Positions 51,069 to 60,292 of a stretch of DNA of 64,000 nt are shown here, piece by piece. A program made the translations under genes and the position numbers. The DNA is taken from contig NZ_FNIX01000026.1 in the NCBI RefSeq assembly GCF_900104175.1, positions 25,780 to 89,779 of the forward strand, written 5' to 3'. The notes beneath the pieces were generated by a model. It was not told where the DNA came from and did no database searches. It saw only the letters and a list, made by a program, of their open reading frames with translations. This DNA is from Lentzea jiangxiensis (GTDB lineage: Bacteria; Actinomycetota; Actinomycetes; Mycobacteriales; Pseudonocardiaceae). Numbering within the stretch: position 1 is the stretch's first letter; each line of letters starts with the position of its first letter.

Positions 51069-52172
51069 TCAGGTAGCGGTGCAGGTGAGGGTTGGGGCAC
51101 CCGCGGTTCCGGAGGCGACGAGACCGAACGTGGTGGCGGCGCCCGCGCCCACGGCGCCGTTGTGGGCGGCATTGCGGGCGGTGATCGTGGACCCGCTCGT
51201 GCTCAGGGTGGCGTTCCACGAGGAATTGATCCGCTCACCGTTGGCGAACGTCCAGCTCACCTGCCAGCCGGAGATCGCCGTCGCGCCGGCGGTCACGCGC
51301 GCCTCGGCCTGGAAGCCGCCGGACCACTGCGAGATCACCTGGAAGGTGGCCGAGCAGCCTGCCGAGGGGTTGCCGGTCGTCGTGGTCGTGGTCGTCGTCG
51401 TGGTGGTGGTGGTGGTGGTGGTGGTCGTGGTGCCACCGTCGGTGAAGTTGACGTCGCTGCACGCGTAGTAGCTCTGGTCGAGGTGGCTGGCCTGCCACAC
51501 CGTGTACAGGACGTGGTGGCCGGTGCGGCCGGGCGCGTTGATCTCGACGGGCGTCCGGGTGCCCGTGGGAATCCTGCCGGTCTGGCCGACGAGCTCCAGG
51601 TCGCTCCACTTCAAGGTCTGGGTCTTGGGGTTGAAGCCCTGCTTGGTGGCGTAGACGCGGATGTAGTCGGCGCCGTGCGAGGAGGTGTCGTTCAGGTTGA
51701 GGGTGAACCGGCTGGGCCGGTTCGGGGCGACCCACGCGCCGGGCTTGTCCATCGCGGCGTAGCGGCCGTTGAACGTCAGTCCGCCGCTGCACAGCTGTCC
51801 GTCGGGGATTGCGCCCTGGTGGTTGCCGGCGACGCCTTCGCGGAACAGGCCGTTCCAGTTGTACATCGCGGACGGGTCGGCCTGCCACGCCTGGTAGCAC
51901 ATGGGGTCTTCGGTGGCCATCTGCTGCGACGGGCCGTTGGGCCAGCGGTTGTAGCAACCGTAGTGGCGCGATGGTGGGTCGCTGACCGCGCCGTGCGCGG
52001 AGGCATCGCCCGCGCCGAAGGTGACGAGCATCGTCGTCAGCAAGGTCAGGCAGGCGCCGAGGATGGCGAACGCCCGCCAGACGGCAGCCTTGCCGCGGGC
52101 CGGCCCGATCCTCGCCGGGGTCCCCGGTGCCCGGTGGTGCCGGTCCGGGACGTCTGCAGAGAAGCGAAGCAT
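51069..52172 (-). CDS. AA10 lytic polysaccharide monooxygenase with CBM2
   Basis: A secreted copper oxidase of 367 residues that cleaves crystalline cellulose or chitin. A long signal peptide ends DASA, leaving His60 as mature residue 1 (HGAVSDPPSRHYGCYNRW). The second copper ligand is His166 in SSHGADYIRVY. YACSDVNF ends the catalytic domain. A run of about 20 threonines, encoded by GGT/GGTCGT-like repeats, links to a C-terminal CBM2 (about 272-367, GCSATFQVISQWSGGFQAEA). ATG 52172 is chosen; TTG 52184 is possible. A perfect CebR-type palindrome lies 60 bases upstream, indicating control by cello-oligosaccharides and suggesting a cellulose substrate. Confidence 0.93.
   Translation of the reverse strand: MLRFSADVPDRHHRAPGTPARIGPARGKAAVWRAFAILGACLTLLTTMLVTFGAGDASAHGAVSDPPSRHYGCYNRWPNGPSQQMATEDPMCYQAWQADPSAMYNWNGLFREGVAGNHQGAIPDGQLCSGGLTFNGRYAAMDKPGAWVAPNRPSRFTLNLNDTSSHGADYIRVYATKQGFNPKTQTLKWSDLELVGQTGRIPTGTRTPVEINAPGRTGHHVLYTVWQASHLDQSYYACSDVNFTDGGTTTTTTTTTTTTTTTTTTTGNPSAGCSATFQVISQWSGGFQAEARVTAGATAISGWQVSWTFANGERINSSWNATLSTSGSTITARNAAHNGAVGAGAATTFGLVASGTAGAPTLTCTAT
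51356..51432. repeat. Trinucleotide-like repeat encoding a poly-threonine linker
   Basis: A GTGGTG/GTCGTG-rich tract on the plus strand encodes the uninterrupted threonine linker of the LPMO on the minus strand. Mixed ACC and ACG codons keep it from being a pure microsatellite, but its length is prone to slippage. Confidence 0.7.
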
Positions 52173-52231
52173 GTGTACCGCCAAATCTTCGTTGATCGAC
52201 GACGTGGACTTTCGCGGGTGCCTCCGCCCGG

Positions 52232-52251
52232 TTCTGGGAGCGCTCCCAGAA
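52232..52251. promoter_or_regulatory. Perfect CebR-type operator upstream of LPMO
   Basis: TTCTGGGAGCGCTCCCAGAA is a perfect 20-base palindrome whose core, TGGGAGCGCTCCCA (52235-52248), is the known CebR operator of Streptomyces cellulose-utilisation genes. It lies 60 bases upstream of the LPMO start. No cebR homologue is in the window. Confidence 0.8.
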
Positions 52252-52511
52252 CGCTGTCAGTGTCGGGTCGTGCCACGTGCTCGGCAGCCGCCATTCGGGT
52301 CATGAGTCGGGAAAGTGGCTATAAAGAGGCCATGCGGACCGGCCCGTGCGGCGGATCGGCCGAGGACGGGTGAGACCGTTCGGGTCCCGCTGGTCGGCGC
52401 CGCAGGGCTGCGTTGCCCATGTGCCGCCTGCGTTCGGCCGCCGCGAACGGCTGCTGGTCGTAACGGGGCGAAAAAGGCCCTTCACACGGCGTTTCCTTAC
52501 CGTTGCAGTTC

Positions 52512-52525
52512 TGGGAGCGTTCCCA
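52512..52525. promoter_or_regulatory. Second CebR-type site with one mismatch
   Basis: TGGGAGCGTTCCCA differs by one base from the CebR consensus. It lies 340 bases from the LPMO start with no obvious gene immediately downstream on the plus strand. It may be a remnant operator of a lost cellulase gene or an auxiliary site. Confidence 0.55.
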
Positions 52526-52892
52526 GGCATTTCGGTCGTCGTGACCGCAGGGGATGGAACCTCCGACGCGGGTCAGCGAGGATCCGCTCGCGAAGGAAGT
52601 GGTGCGGATGACCGGGTTTCGTCCCGTCTGGATGCGCGTGCGGATGCGTTGCGGCCGTTGGGCATTCCTCTTCTCTGGGCTCGGACAGCTTGGTATGTGC
52701 GTGGTTCGGCGCCCTTGAGTCGACCCGCACGACGCCGGTCGCCCAGTCGGTCACCCGGACCGTCCCCTGGCTCGACGGAGGTGTGGTCGTGCTCGAGCCG
52801 GGGGCGGTCGAGGCGGCGCTGGGGGGCAGCCGCGGTGGCGGGTCGTCCTTCGCGCCGGGTGGCGCTGCTGGTCGCACTCCACCTGTTCGGCA

Positions 52893-54092
52893 TCACCTGC
52901 GGTCGCAGAGCGCGTTCTTGACCAGGTCGAAGGACGGGTCCTCGAGCGGCGTCGGCGGGGTGGACGACTCCTTCGGGATCACCGAGTCGGTGTTCATCGA
53001 GACGATGACACTGCGCTTGCCGTCGGGCGTGATCCCGTTGCGGGTCTGAAAGCCCTGGATGTCACCCGCATGTGACCAGTATCCGCCGCACGCGGTGGGA
53101 ATCCAGGCGATGCCCAGTCCATAGCGCGCTTCCGGCCACACCGACTGCAGGCTCGGCGCCGGCACCGTCTTCTGCATCTCGGCCAGCTCCGCGGGAGCGA
53201 GGAGCCTGCCCGAGACCAAGGCTTCGAGGAAGACCAGCGCGTCGTTGGTGGTGCTGACCAGCTCTCCCGCCGCTTCAGCGTAGGACGGGTTCAGTTCGGT
53301 GACGTCTACGGGCTTTCCGAAGCGCAACGGGTCCGCTGTGACGTCCTCCGGGAAGCGCTCGTACGCGGTCGCGTGGGGATGCGGCAGCACCGTCGAGTGT
53401 CCGGGAGTCGAGGTGTTCCGCAGGCCCAAGCGCTTGATGATCCGCTCCTCGACGGCGGCGCGCCAGTCCTGGCCGGTCACCTCGCCGATGACCATTCCGG
53501 CCAGCACGTAGTTGGTGTTGGAGTAGCTCCAGCCGGCGCCGGGCGCGAAAGTGGGTGTCTGACGCATCGCGAGGGCGACGAGGTCCGCCGGGGAGTGCTT
53601 GTCGAGCCGGTGCTGCCGGAAGTCGCTCTCGGTGAACACCGGCACACCGGCGATGTACTCGGGGATGCCGCTGGTGTGCTGGAGCAGCTGACGAATGGTG
53701 ATCTTGCTGCCGTCGTTCCCGTTGCCGGTCACGACTCCGGGCAGCCACTTTTCGACGGTGTCGTCGAGCGACAGGCGCTTTTCGCCGACGAGCTGGAGCA
53801 GCGTGGTCGCCACGAAGGTCTTGCTGAAGCTCGCGATGCGGAAGTGGGCGTCCCACGGGACCGGTGTCTTCGCGTCGGTGTCGCCTTCTCCGCTGCGAAC
53901 CTTCACCGCACCGTTGGGCGTGCGCAACTCGGTGAGAACGCCGGGGGCACCTTTCGACACCAGTGCGTCGGCATCTTTCTGCAAAGAGGCGCGGGGCACG
54001 TCGTTCCCGTTGCGCTCGGCGTCGGCCGGCGAACATCCGATGACGAACGAGATTGTGGTCAGCACCACCAGTGCGGTCGTTTTCTTGCTCAT
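52893..54092 (-). CDS. Beta-lactamase-family serine hydrolase lipoprotein (D-Ala-D-Ala carboxypeptidase-like)
   Basis: A 399-residue penicillin-binding-type hydrolase. The signal ends in the lipobox SFVIGC (Cys20), so it is a surface lipoprotein. The catalytic SxxK is Ser88-Lys91 in RIASFSKTF. YSN lies in GWSYSNTNYVLAGM near 190, and HxG-type HAGDIQGF is near 350. The family includes class C beta-lactamases, R61-type carboxypeptidases and esterases. It is divergent from a two-component system with a CTACC/GGTAG palindrome between, suggesting cell-wall-stress control. ATG 54092 is chosen over ATG 54113. Confidence 0.88.
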   Translation of the reverse strand: MSKKTTALVVLTTISFVIGCSPADAERNGNDVPRASLQKDADALVSKGAPGVLTELRTPNGAVKVRSGEGDTDAKTPVPWDAHFRIASFSKTFVATTLLQLVGEKRLSLDDTVEKWLPGVVTGNGNDGSKITIRQLLQHTSGIPEYIAGVPVFTESDFRQHRLDKHSPADLVALAMRQTPTFAPGAGWSYSNTNYVLAGMVIGEVTGQDWRAAVEERIIKRLGLRNTSTPGHSTVLPHPHATAYERFPEDVTADPLRFGKPVDVTELNPSYAEAAGELVSTTNDALVFLEALVSGRLLAPAELAEMQKTVPAPSLQSVWPEARYGLGIAWIPTACGGYWSHAGDIQGFQTRNGITPDGKRSVIVSMNTDSVIPKESSTPPTPLEDPSFDLVKNALCDRR

Positions 54093-54148
54093 GAGATCAC
54101 CGTAGGAGCGCATCGATGCGATGTCGTCATCCTTGTTGGTCGTCCCTT

Positions 54149-54166
54149 CTACCCCTGTGGTGGTAG
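54149..54166. promoter_or_regulatory. CTACC-N8-GGTAG palindrome in divergent promoter
   Basis: Perfect five-base arms separated by CCTGTGGT, placed between the serine hydrolase and the histidine kinase starts. It could be the binding site of the adjacent NarL-type response regulator. Confidence 0.35.
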
Positions 54167-54216
54167 GGCGGATCTCTTCTGTTTCCGGGCAAAAATCTCC
54201 TGGTAGGGTCCCGCCG

Positions 54217-55332
54217 GTGCGCAAGCTTCTCCGACCGACGTGGGCGGACCTCCTTCTCGCCCTGATCGCCACAGTCCTCACCCTGGCCAATCAAGTGGGA
54301 TATCTCGGCGCCGATCTCACGCTCGTGGATTTGTCGCTCGCCGCGCTCACGGTGGCGCCGATCGCGATTCGACACGTCGTACCGGTGACGTCATTGTGCG
54401 TGATTCTCGGCTCCTCGGTCGTCTACGCGTTTCTCGGTCATGGTGCAGTGGGCAACTTGGGGCTCGGTGTGGTCATTGGCGTGTTCACAGTCGCCAACGT
54501 GCGCAGTTCGCGGATTGCCGCGATGATGGCAGCGACGTCGGCCCTCTGCCTGCTGGTGCCCGAATACGTGGGAGAGGTGACGCTGAAGTGGCCGGAGGCC
54601 GTACAGGCCGTCCTGGTCCTGTTCGTTGCCTGGATGGTCGGCGAGAGCTCCAAGAAATGGGCCAGACGTGCTGAGGAAGCAGCTGAGCGCGAAGGTCGCG
54701 CGGCCGCCGAGGAGCGAGTGCGGATCGCACGGGAGCTGCATGACATCGTCGCGCACCACATGTCCGTGATCTCGTTGCAGGCCGGGGTGGCCGAATACAC
54801 CCTCGCGTCCGCTCCGGCAACCGCGCGCACCGCGATTTCAGCTGTCTCCGAGTCCTGCCGGCAAGGCCTGACCGAGATGCGCAGGCTGCTCGACGTGTTG
54901 CGGGTGGAGGACGAAACCGAATTCCCGGACGTGCAACTCGCGAGCCCAGGCCTCGACGCCCTTCCCGGTTTGGTGGACCGCACGCGCGACGCCGGCCTCA
55001 CCGTCGAACTCGTGGTGAGGGGCACACCGCGCGCCTTGCCTCCCGGGCAGGACCTCTGCGCCTATCGTGTTGCGCAGGAATCCCTGACCAACGTCCTCAA
55101 GCACGCGGGTCCGGCGGCCGTGGAGGTGGTGCTCGACTACCGTGCACACGAACTGATGTTGACCGTCACCGATGACGGCGCGTCAAGGCCTCCAAGAGCC
55201 AAGGCGAAATCGCATGGCATTCAGGGGATGCGTGAGCGCGCCGAACTCTACGGTGGCGTCTTGGACGCCGGACACCGCTCCCATCGAGGGTTCCAGGTCG
55301 TGTTGCGCCTGCCGATTCCGGACCAGAGCTGA
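54217..55332 (+). CDS. NarL-type sensor histidine kinase
   Basis: A 371-residue kinase. Four to five N-terminal membrane helices (DLLLALIATVLTLANQVGYL to VLVLFVAWMVG) are followed by the HisKA_3 box RIARELHDIVAHHMSVISLQ with the phosphoacceptor His. The ATPase domain has N-box RVAQESLTNVLKHA and G-box DDGASRPPRAKAKSHGIQGM. GTG 54217 is chosen because the preceding residues look non-coding; GTAGGG lies upstream. The response regulator gene follows after 40 bases. The sensing part is almost entirely intramembrane, as in envelope-stress kinases. Confidence 0.9.
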   Translation: MRKLLRPTWADLLLALIATVLTLANQVGYLGADLTLVDLSLAALTVAPIAIRHVVPVTSLCVILGSSVVYAFLGHGAVGNLGLGVVIGVFTVANVRSSRIAAMMAATSALCLLVPEYVGEVTLKWPEAVQAVLVLFVAWMVGESSKKWARRAEEAAEREGRAAAEERVRIARELHDIVAHHMSVISLQAGVAEYTLASAPATARTAISAVSESCRQGLTEMRRLLDVLRVEDETEFPDVQLASPGLDALPGLVDRTRDAGLTVELVVRGTPRALPPGQDLCAYRVAQESLTNVLKHAGPAAVEVVLDYRAHELMLTVTDDGASRPPRAKAKSHGIQGMRERAELYGGVLDAGHRSHRGFQVVLRLPIPDQS

Positions 55333-55372
55333 TTTCCGAACACCGAACGAATGCACGTGCTGGAGAGATGTG

Positions 55373-56047
55373 ATGGCAGTCCGCGTTCTGGTGGTCGACG
55401 ACCAGTACCTCGTTCGCCACGCCCTCATGGCGTTGCTCAACGCCGCACCCGGCATCGATCCCGTCGGCGAGGCATCAGACGGCGAGCAAGCTGTGGCGCT
55501 GGTCGCCGACCTGGCGCCCGACGTGGTTCTGATGGACATCAAGATGCCGGTCATGGACGGGCTCAGCGCCACTCGTCGCATTCTCGCGATGCGTCCGGAA
55601 ACCCAGGTGGTCGTACTGACGACCTTCGACATCCCCGAGTACGTCTACACCGCGCTGACCGATGGAGCCGCCGGGTTCATCATGAAGGACACACCTCCCG
55701 ATCGGATCATCGCGGCGGTGCGCACGGTCGCGATAGGAGAGATGCTGATCTCGCCGGCCATCACCCTGCGGCTGGTCCAGACCTACGCGCAACGCCATCG
55801 CGTCGAGCTCCAGGCGAACACCCGGCTGCCGGACCTCACGCCACGAGAAACCGAGATCCTGCGGCTGCTCGGAACAGGATCGACCAACGAGGAGATCGCG
55901 AATCAGCTCGCCATCAGTGAAGCAACGGTGAAAACACACGTGAAGCACACGATGCGGAAGTTGAACCTGACCACCCGCGCTCAGGCCGTCGTCGCTGCCT
56001 ATGAGAGCGGACTGGTCATCCCGGGCTCCGCAGCACACGGCGGCTGA
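55373..56047 (+). CDS. NarL/LuxR-family response regulator
   Basis: A 224-residue regulator. The receiver domain has acidic pair Asp9-Asp10, phosphoacceptor Asp55 (DVVLMDIKMPVMDG), Thr in VVLTTFD and Lys in FIMKDTPP. The LuxR helix-turn-helix is LTPRETEILRLLGTGSTNEE with EATVKTHVKHTMRKL near 155-210. ATG 55373 follows TGGAGAG. It forms a pair with the upstream kinase. Confidence 0.95.
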   Translation: MAVRVLVVDDQYLVRHALMALLNAAPGIDPVGEASDGEQAVALVADLAPDVVLMDIKMPVMDGLSATRRILAMRPETQVVVLTTFDIPEYVYTALTDGAAGFIMKDTPPDRIIAAVRTVAIGEMLISPAITLRLVQTYAQRHRVELQANTRLPDLTPRETEILRLLGTGSTNEEIANQLAISEATVKTHVKHTMRKLNLTTRAQAVVAAYESGLVIPGSAAHGG

Positions 56048-56295
56048 GACGTCGACGGTCTCGAGCCGCTTCGCCGAGGTGCGTTGGACATCCAGCCGCA
56101 TCGGCCGCGTGACGAACACGCCGGAGTCCTCGAGCACACGGCTTACGAGCAGGATCGACGCGAGTTCGTCCACCGATCTGTCTTGCCGCAGAACGCGCCT
56201 CGCCCAGCCCTGCTCGCCTCACGGACAGGCGACAGCACATCCCGATCACGCGTTCCGATGCCGAGGCGCAGCCGGGCCGATCGGCGCCTGTGCCG

Positions 56296-56679
56296 CTAGC
56301 CGAGTTCGGGCGGCGTCGGGACGGACCGCAGCGCGCGGTTGCTGCGCGGCTCGGTGCGGGTCTTGGTCTCACCGACCTGTCGGATCAGCTCGTCGCGGAC
56401 CTCGTTGAGCGCCGCGGGAAGCTCTCGCTGGGACGAGGTGGCGACCAGGTGCAGCCGATGGCCGTGGTTGATCCAACACTGCATCACAACGCGCTGTTCG
56501 GCGCCCTCGCGGTCTTTGAGGCTGATCTCCAGTTCGATCTCGTCGTCGCGGTACGACCGCAGACGCGAACCGAGCGCAGCCAGGCGATCCACTACCCAGT
56601 CGCGTTCGGACGAGTGAAAGCCGGCGGCGAGGTGCAGGCGCTGTGCGATCACTGAGGCACCTTCGGGAATCGCGTTCAT
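56296..56679 (-). CDS. HPF/RaiA-like ribosome-associated protein
   Basis: A 127-residue protein with the pattern of short hibernation-promoting-factor relatives in actinobacteria: LHLAAGFHSSERDWVVDRLAALGSRLRSY, a strand IELEISLKDREGAEQRVVMQ, then LVATSSQRELPAALNEVRDELIRQVGETKTR. A role in ribosome protection or dormancy is inferred. The start lacks a good ribosome site. A second HPF-like gene begins at the end of the window. Confidence 0.6.
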   Translation of the reverse strand: MNAIPEGASVIAQRLHLAAGFHSSERDWVVDRLAALGSRLRSYRDDEIELEISLKDREGAEQRVVMQCWINHGHRLHLVATSSQRELPAALNEVRDELIRQVGETKTRTEPRSNRALRSVPTPPELG

Positions 56680-57486
56680 GCGTTATCGCTGACGGTGCTC
56701 ATTGAAATCTCTCCTCTTGACCAGGTCGAACCGCTTGCCGTGCGAACGGGATGCGGCCCCAGCGCAGATCCGAAAAAGTCGGATAAACTCGCTCGTGCAT
56801 TCTACGTCAGCCGCCCACGCCATCACCTGAAATTTGCATGAGAATCCGCCGACAGCGACCCTCCAATCGCACATGAGCGCGGGTCAGGACTACGTTCAGT
56901 CCGCCACAGAGGCGGCCGGCAAGGTCGGCACGCCCACCCGTGGTGCCGCACTCGAATCCCTGCAGCCGCCACGACCACAAAACAGTTCGAGACATTTCAG
57001 CTCATCACGACCGGAACCGTGTATGGTCGACTTGGACGAGAGCCTCTCGCCCCTGAGCGGTCACAATCAAGCCGAACCCGGGAAACCTGATCCGTCCGTT
57101 TCCTCCGGCCGAGGCGGGAACCCGGCATGACGCCGGTCCCCCACCAGTCCATCGCTCCCCGCGGCATCGCCACCGACGGCATCCGGGTCGGCTCGATCAG
57201 GTCCACGGACCTGATCGCAGCAAACCGGCACCGCCTCATCCCTCTGCGCGTTCTCCGGCTACATCCTCGTGCGCCGCACACGAAGCGACTACGCACGCCG
57301 CGACAAACCGACACCGTCGGGAACCTGTCCTCCTCGACCGCCCGAGGCGGGCCCCAGCCCGCGAACGCCGAACCGCCCAGCCGGGTTTGCGACCGCCATG
57401 ACAGGGCACTCCAAGCGGAGGCAGGCGAACAGCTGCCAACTCATCGATGATCCCAGACCCCGGCGTCGGAGATCGACACTGGAGGT
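56680..57486. other. Gene-free stretch before the AI-2E-family permease
   Basis: About 800 bases with only short arginine- and proline-rich open frames and no recognisable family. No RNA gene or clear repeat was seen. Confidence 0.5.
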
Positions 57487-58656
57487 GTGGACGTTCTGAG
57501 CACCGACCGCGGTGACATGCCGCCCATGCGGGACCCGATTCCTGCTGTACTGCGGGTCAGTGCAGCGTTGAGCTGGCGCTTTCTCGTCGTGGTCGCGGCG
57601 CTCTACGTCATCGGCGTCATCTTCAGCAGGCTGGCGGCTGTGGCCGTGCCGCTCGCGATCGCGCTGCTGCTGGCAGCCTTGCTCGCACCGGCCGTCACCT
57701 TCCTGATGGTGCACCGGGTTCCCCGAGGTCTCGCGACCGCGCTGGTGCTGGTCGGCGGACTGCTCCTGCTCGGCGGGATGCTGACGTTCGTCGTGATGAC
57801 CTTCGTCAACGGCCTGCCGGACTTGGCCGCGCAACTGGCCCGCAGCATCGACGCGATCTCCGGCTGGCTGGTCGCCGGCCCGCTGCAGCTCAGTGAGACG
57901 CAACTGCGCGACCTCGTCGACCGGATCGTGAAAACGATGCAGGACAACCAGTCCGGCATCACGACGGGTGCCATCACCACTGCGGCGACCGTCGGCGAGA
58001 CCTTCGCCGAGATGCTTCTGGTGCTGTTCGCCCTCGCGTTCCTCCTCTACGACGGTCCCCGGATCTGGCAGTTCCTCATCCGCGTCGTGCCCGACGGGCC
58101 GCGCAGGCGGGTCGACGTGGCAGGCCGGCGCAGCCTCGCCGCACTGGTCAGCTACGTCCGCGCCACCGGCGCGGTCGCGGTGGTGGACGCGATCGGCATC
58201 GGCATCGGACTGGCCGTGCTGCGCGTGCCCCTGGCGGTTCCGTTGGCGGCACTGGTGTTCATCTGCGCGTTCGTCCCGATTTTCGGCGCGGTCGTGGCCG
58301 GTGCGGTAGCCGTGGTCATCGCGCTCGTCGCGAACGGTCCCCTGACCGCCGTGATCGTCCTGATCGTCGTCATCGCGGTGAACCAGCTGGAAAGCCACAT
58401 CCTGCAACCGTTCCTGCTCGGCCGCGCGGTGAAGCTGCACCCGCTGGCGGTGGTGCTGGCCATCGCGGCAGGCCTGCTCGTCGCAGGCATCGCGGGCGCT
58501 CTGCTCGCCGTCCCGCTGCTGGCGGTGCTCAACTCCGCCATCCGCTCCCTGCGCAGCGAAGCCGACGAACACGTGTCACCCGCGGACGTGCACACCAGCC
58601 AACCCGAAGAGTCCGGCCCGGACGAACCCGGCCTGGACACCGAAGCCGAAAAGTGA
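57487..58656 (+). CDS. AI-2E transporter family permease
   Basis: A 389-residue membrane protein of the AI-2E/TqsA/YhhT family. It has an N-terminal helix triplet (FLVVVAALYVIGVIFSRLAA; PLAIALLLAALLAPAVTFLM; TALVLVGGLLLLGGMLTFVV), a cytosolic-helical middle and a C-terminal helix group with NQLESHILQPFLLGRAVKLHP, the family signature. The tail is acidic. Members act as exporters or sodium/proton antiporters; the substrate is unknown. The GGAGG before GTG 57487 is too close, so ATG 57517 or 57526 may be the real start. Confidence 0.85.
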   Translation: MDVLSTDRGDMPPMRDPIPAVLRVSAALSWRFLVVVAALYVIGVIFSRLAAVAVPLAIALLLAALLAPAVTFLMVHRVPRGLATALVLVGGLLLLGGMLTFVVMTFVNGLPDLAAQLARSIDAISGWLVAGPLQLSETQLRDLVDRIVKTMQDNQSGITTGAITTAATVGETFAEMLLVLFALAFLLYDGPRIWQFLIRVVPDGPRRRVDVAGRRSLAALVSYVRATGAVAVVDAIGIGIGLAVLRVPLAVPLAALVFICAFVPIFGAVVAGAVAVVIALVANGPLTAVIVLIVVIAVNQLESHILQPFLLGRAVKLHPLAVVLAIAAGLLVAGIAGALLAVPLLAVLNSAIRSLRSEADEHVSPADVHTSQPEESGPDEPGLDTEAEK

Positions 58657-58699
58657 ATCCCTCGACGGCTCCTCGCAGCCGTACAACCGGAGCAGGCAC

Positions 58700-59740
58700 A
58701 TGACCTCAACGCACGTCGTCGTGACAGACACGGCTGACCGCCCTCGCGGCAGTGATTTCGCCCTCCTGACCAAGGAACTCAAGACCGCCGGCCTGCTGGA
58801 TCGGCGGCGCGGCTACTACCTGCTGCGGATGACCGCCAATGCGCTGCTGCTCGGCACGATCGCCGTGGCGTTCGCGCTGCTGGGCGATTCCTGGTGGCAG
58901 GTGCTCACGGCCGCGGTCCTCGCCGTGGCCTCGACCCAGCTGGCCTTCATCGGGCACGATGCCGGGCACAGGCAGATCTTCCGCAGCCACCGCAACAACG
59001 ACGTCGTCGGGCACCTGCACGGCAGCCTCACCGGTATCAGCTACCAGTGGTGGGTCGCCAAGCACAACCGGCACCACGCCAACCCCAACCACGAGGACCA
59101 GGATCCCGACATCGAGATCCACGCCCTCGCGTTCAGCCGCGCCCAGGCAGCCGAGAAACGCGGCCTGAACAGCTGGATCACCAAACACCAGGCGTTCCTG
59201 TTCTTCCCGCTGCTCACCGCTGAAGCGGCCGTGCTGCGGATCTCCGGCCTGGTCGCCCTGTGCCGCAAGGAACTGCGCAACCCGTGGCGCGAAGCCGCGC
59301 TCCAGATCGTGCCGCTCGCCGCGTACCTGCTGGCGGTGTTCGTGGTCCTCTCGCCGCTGAAGGCCGTCGTGTTCATCGCCGTGCACCAAGGGCTGATGGG
59401 CGTGTACTTGGGCTGCTCGTTCGCACCCAACCACAAGGGCATGCCGATCATCGCCCAGGGCCAGCGCCTGGACCACCTCCACAAGCAGGTGCTGACCTCC
59501 CGCAACGTCACCGGCGGCCGATGGGTCGACGCCTTGCTCGGCGGGCTCAACCACCAGATCGAGCACCACCTGTACCCGCACATGCCCCGTCCCAACCTGC
59601 GCCGCGCACAACCCGTCGTCGAGAACTTCTGCCTCCGGCACGGCATCCCGTACTGCAAGACCACCATGATCCGGTCCTACGCCGAGGTTCTGCGGCACCT
59701 GCACGACGCGGGAGCGCCGTTGCGCGGCAAGGCGCGGTGA
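58700..59740 (+). CDS. Membrane fatty-acid desaturase
   Basis: A 346-residue di-iron desaturase with the three histidine boxes HDAGH, HNRHH and QIEHH. Hydrophobic spans surround them (LLLGTIAVAFALLGDSWW; LLAVFVVLSPLKAVVFIAVH). The HxxxH/HxxHH/QxxHH arrangement is that of front-end or delta-6-like and DesA3-like desaturases. It would desaturate acyl-lipids, for example to adjust membrane fluidity. A frameshifted cold-shock gene lies close by. Confidence 0.92.
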   Translation: MTSTHVVVTDTADRPRGSDFALLTKELKTAGLLDRRRGYYLLRMTANALLLGTIAVAFALLGDSWWQVLTAAVLAVASTQLAFIGHDAGHRQIFRSHRNNDVVGHLHGSLTGISYQWWVAKHNRHHANPNHEDQDPDIEIHALAFSRAQAAEKRGLNSWITKHQAFLFFPLLTAEAAVLRISGLVALCRKELRNPWREAALQIVPLAAYLLAVFVVLSPLKAVVFIAVHQGLMGVYLGCSFAPNHKGMPIIAQGQRLDHLHKQVLTSRNVTGGRWVDALLGGLNHQIEHHLYPHMPRPNLRRAQPVVENFCLRHGIPYCKTTMIRSYAEVLRHLHDAGAPLRGKAR

Positions 59741-59996
59741 CCGAACGCGGGGAGACAACGGTGATCCCGGCGGCGGAGGTGCAGGAACCCCGCACCGGTG
59801 CTGGCTCAGCAGCGCCTGCACCTGGCCCGAGCCGCGCTCGGTCACGCCGGGGTCGGAGGACACGGCCACGCGCTGAGCACGTACTCGCGGGACCTCGTCG
59901 GCCGGTTGCAGGTGGCAGCGCAATCCGACCCGACGGGACTCTTCACGTCGCGGCCGGCTCAACTCGCGCAAGCCGGGACGACTTCTTGCAACGGGC

Positions 59997-60198
59997 TCAG
60001 AGGATGCGCACGGCCATCGCCCGCGGTCCCTCGTCGCCTTCACCGATCTCGAACTCCACAGGCTGGTCGTCCTGGATGCCGTGGAGGTGGCGCCCTTCTC
60101 CTCGGACTGGTGCACGAACCAGTCAGGCCCACCGTTCTCGGGCGCGATGAAGCCGAACCCTCGCTGCCGTTGAACCACTTCGCGGTGCCTCGGGTCAT
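59997..60198 (-). pseudogene. Cold-shock protein (CspA) with two frameshifts
   Basis: ATG 60198 starts MTRGTAKWFNGSEG. A one-base shift gives GFGFIAPENGGPDWFVHQSE. A further shift gives LHGIQDDQPVEFEIGEGDEG, ending RAMAVRIL and stop at 59997. All three parts match a single CspA-type protein with its RNP1 (FGFI) and RNP2-like motifs. Either two small deletions disabled the gene or the sequence has errors here. Confidence 0.75.
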
Positions 60199-60292
60199 GC
60201 GTGTGCTTCCGTCCGCAGGCCGGAAAACAACTCGTGCCGCAGTAGCCGAACGCAACCGGTCACAGGCGCCAATGCCGCGTACTGTCAGGACG

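Larger units (their letters stand above)
52185..52892. other. Intergenic region between LPMO and serine hydrolase
   Basis: No convincing gene is seen. Open frames at 52497-52877 (minus) and 52690-53049 (plus) have no recognisable family. The region holds the CebR-type sites at 52232 and 52512. A short ATG frame with GAAGGAAG before it (about 52608) would encode only about 36 residues. Confidence 0.5.

Noticed and set aside
51356..51432. CRISPR-like or regulatory repeat array
   Set aside because: The repeat is the in-frame poly-threonine linker codons of the LPMO, with no spacers.
52497..53049. Short ORFs between LPMO and serine hydrolase
   Set aside because: Both strands are open by GC bias; no family motifs and no consistent start signals.
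57127..57450. Plus-strand ORF of 107 codons
   Set aside because: Composition is low in hydrophobic residues, no ribosome site and no recognisable family.
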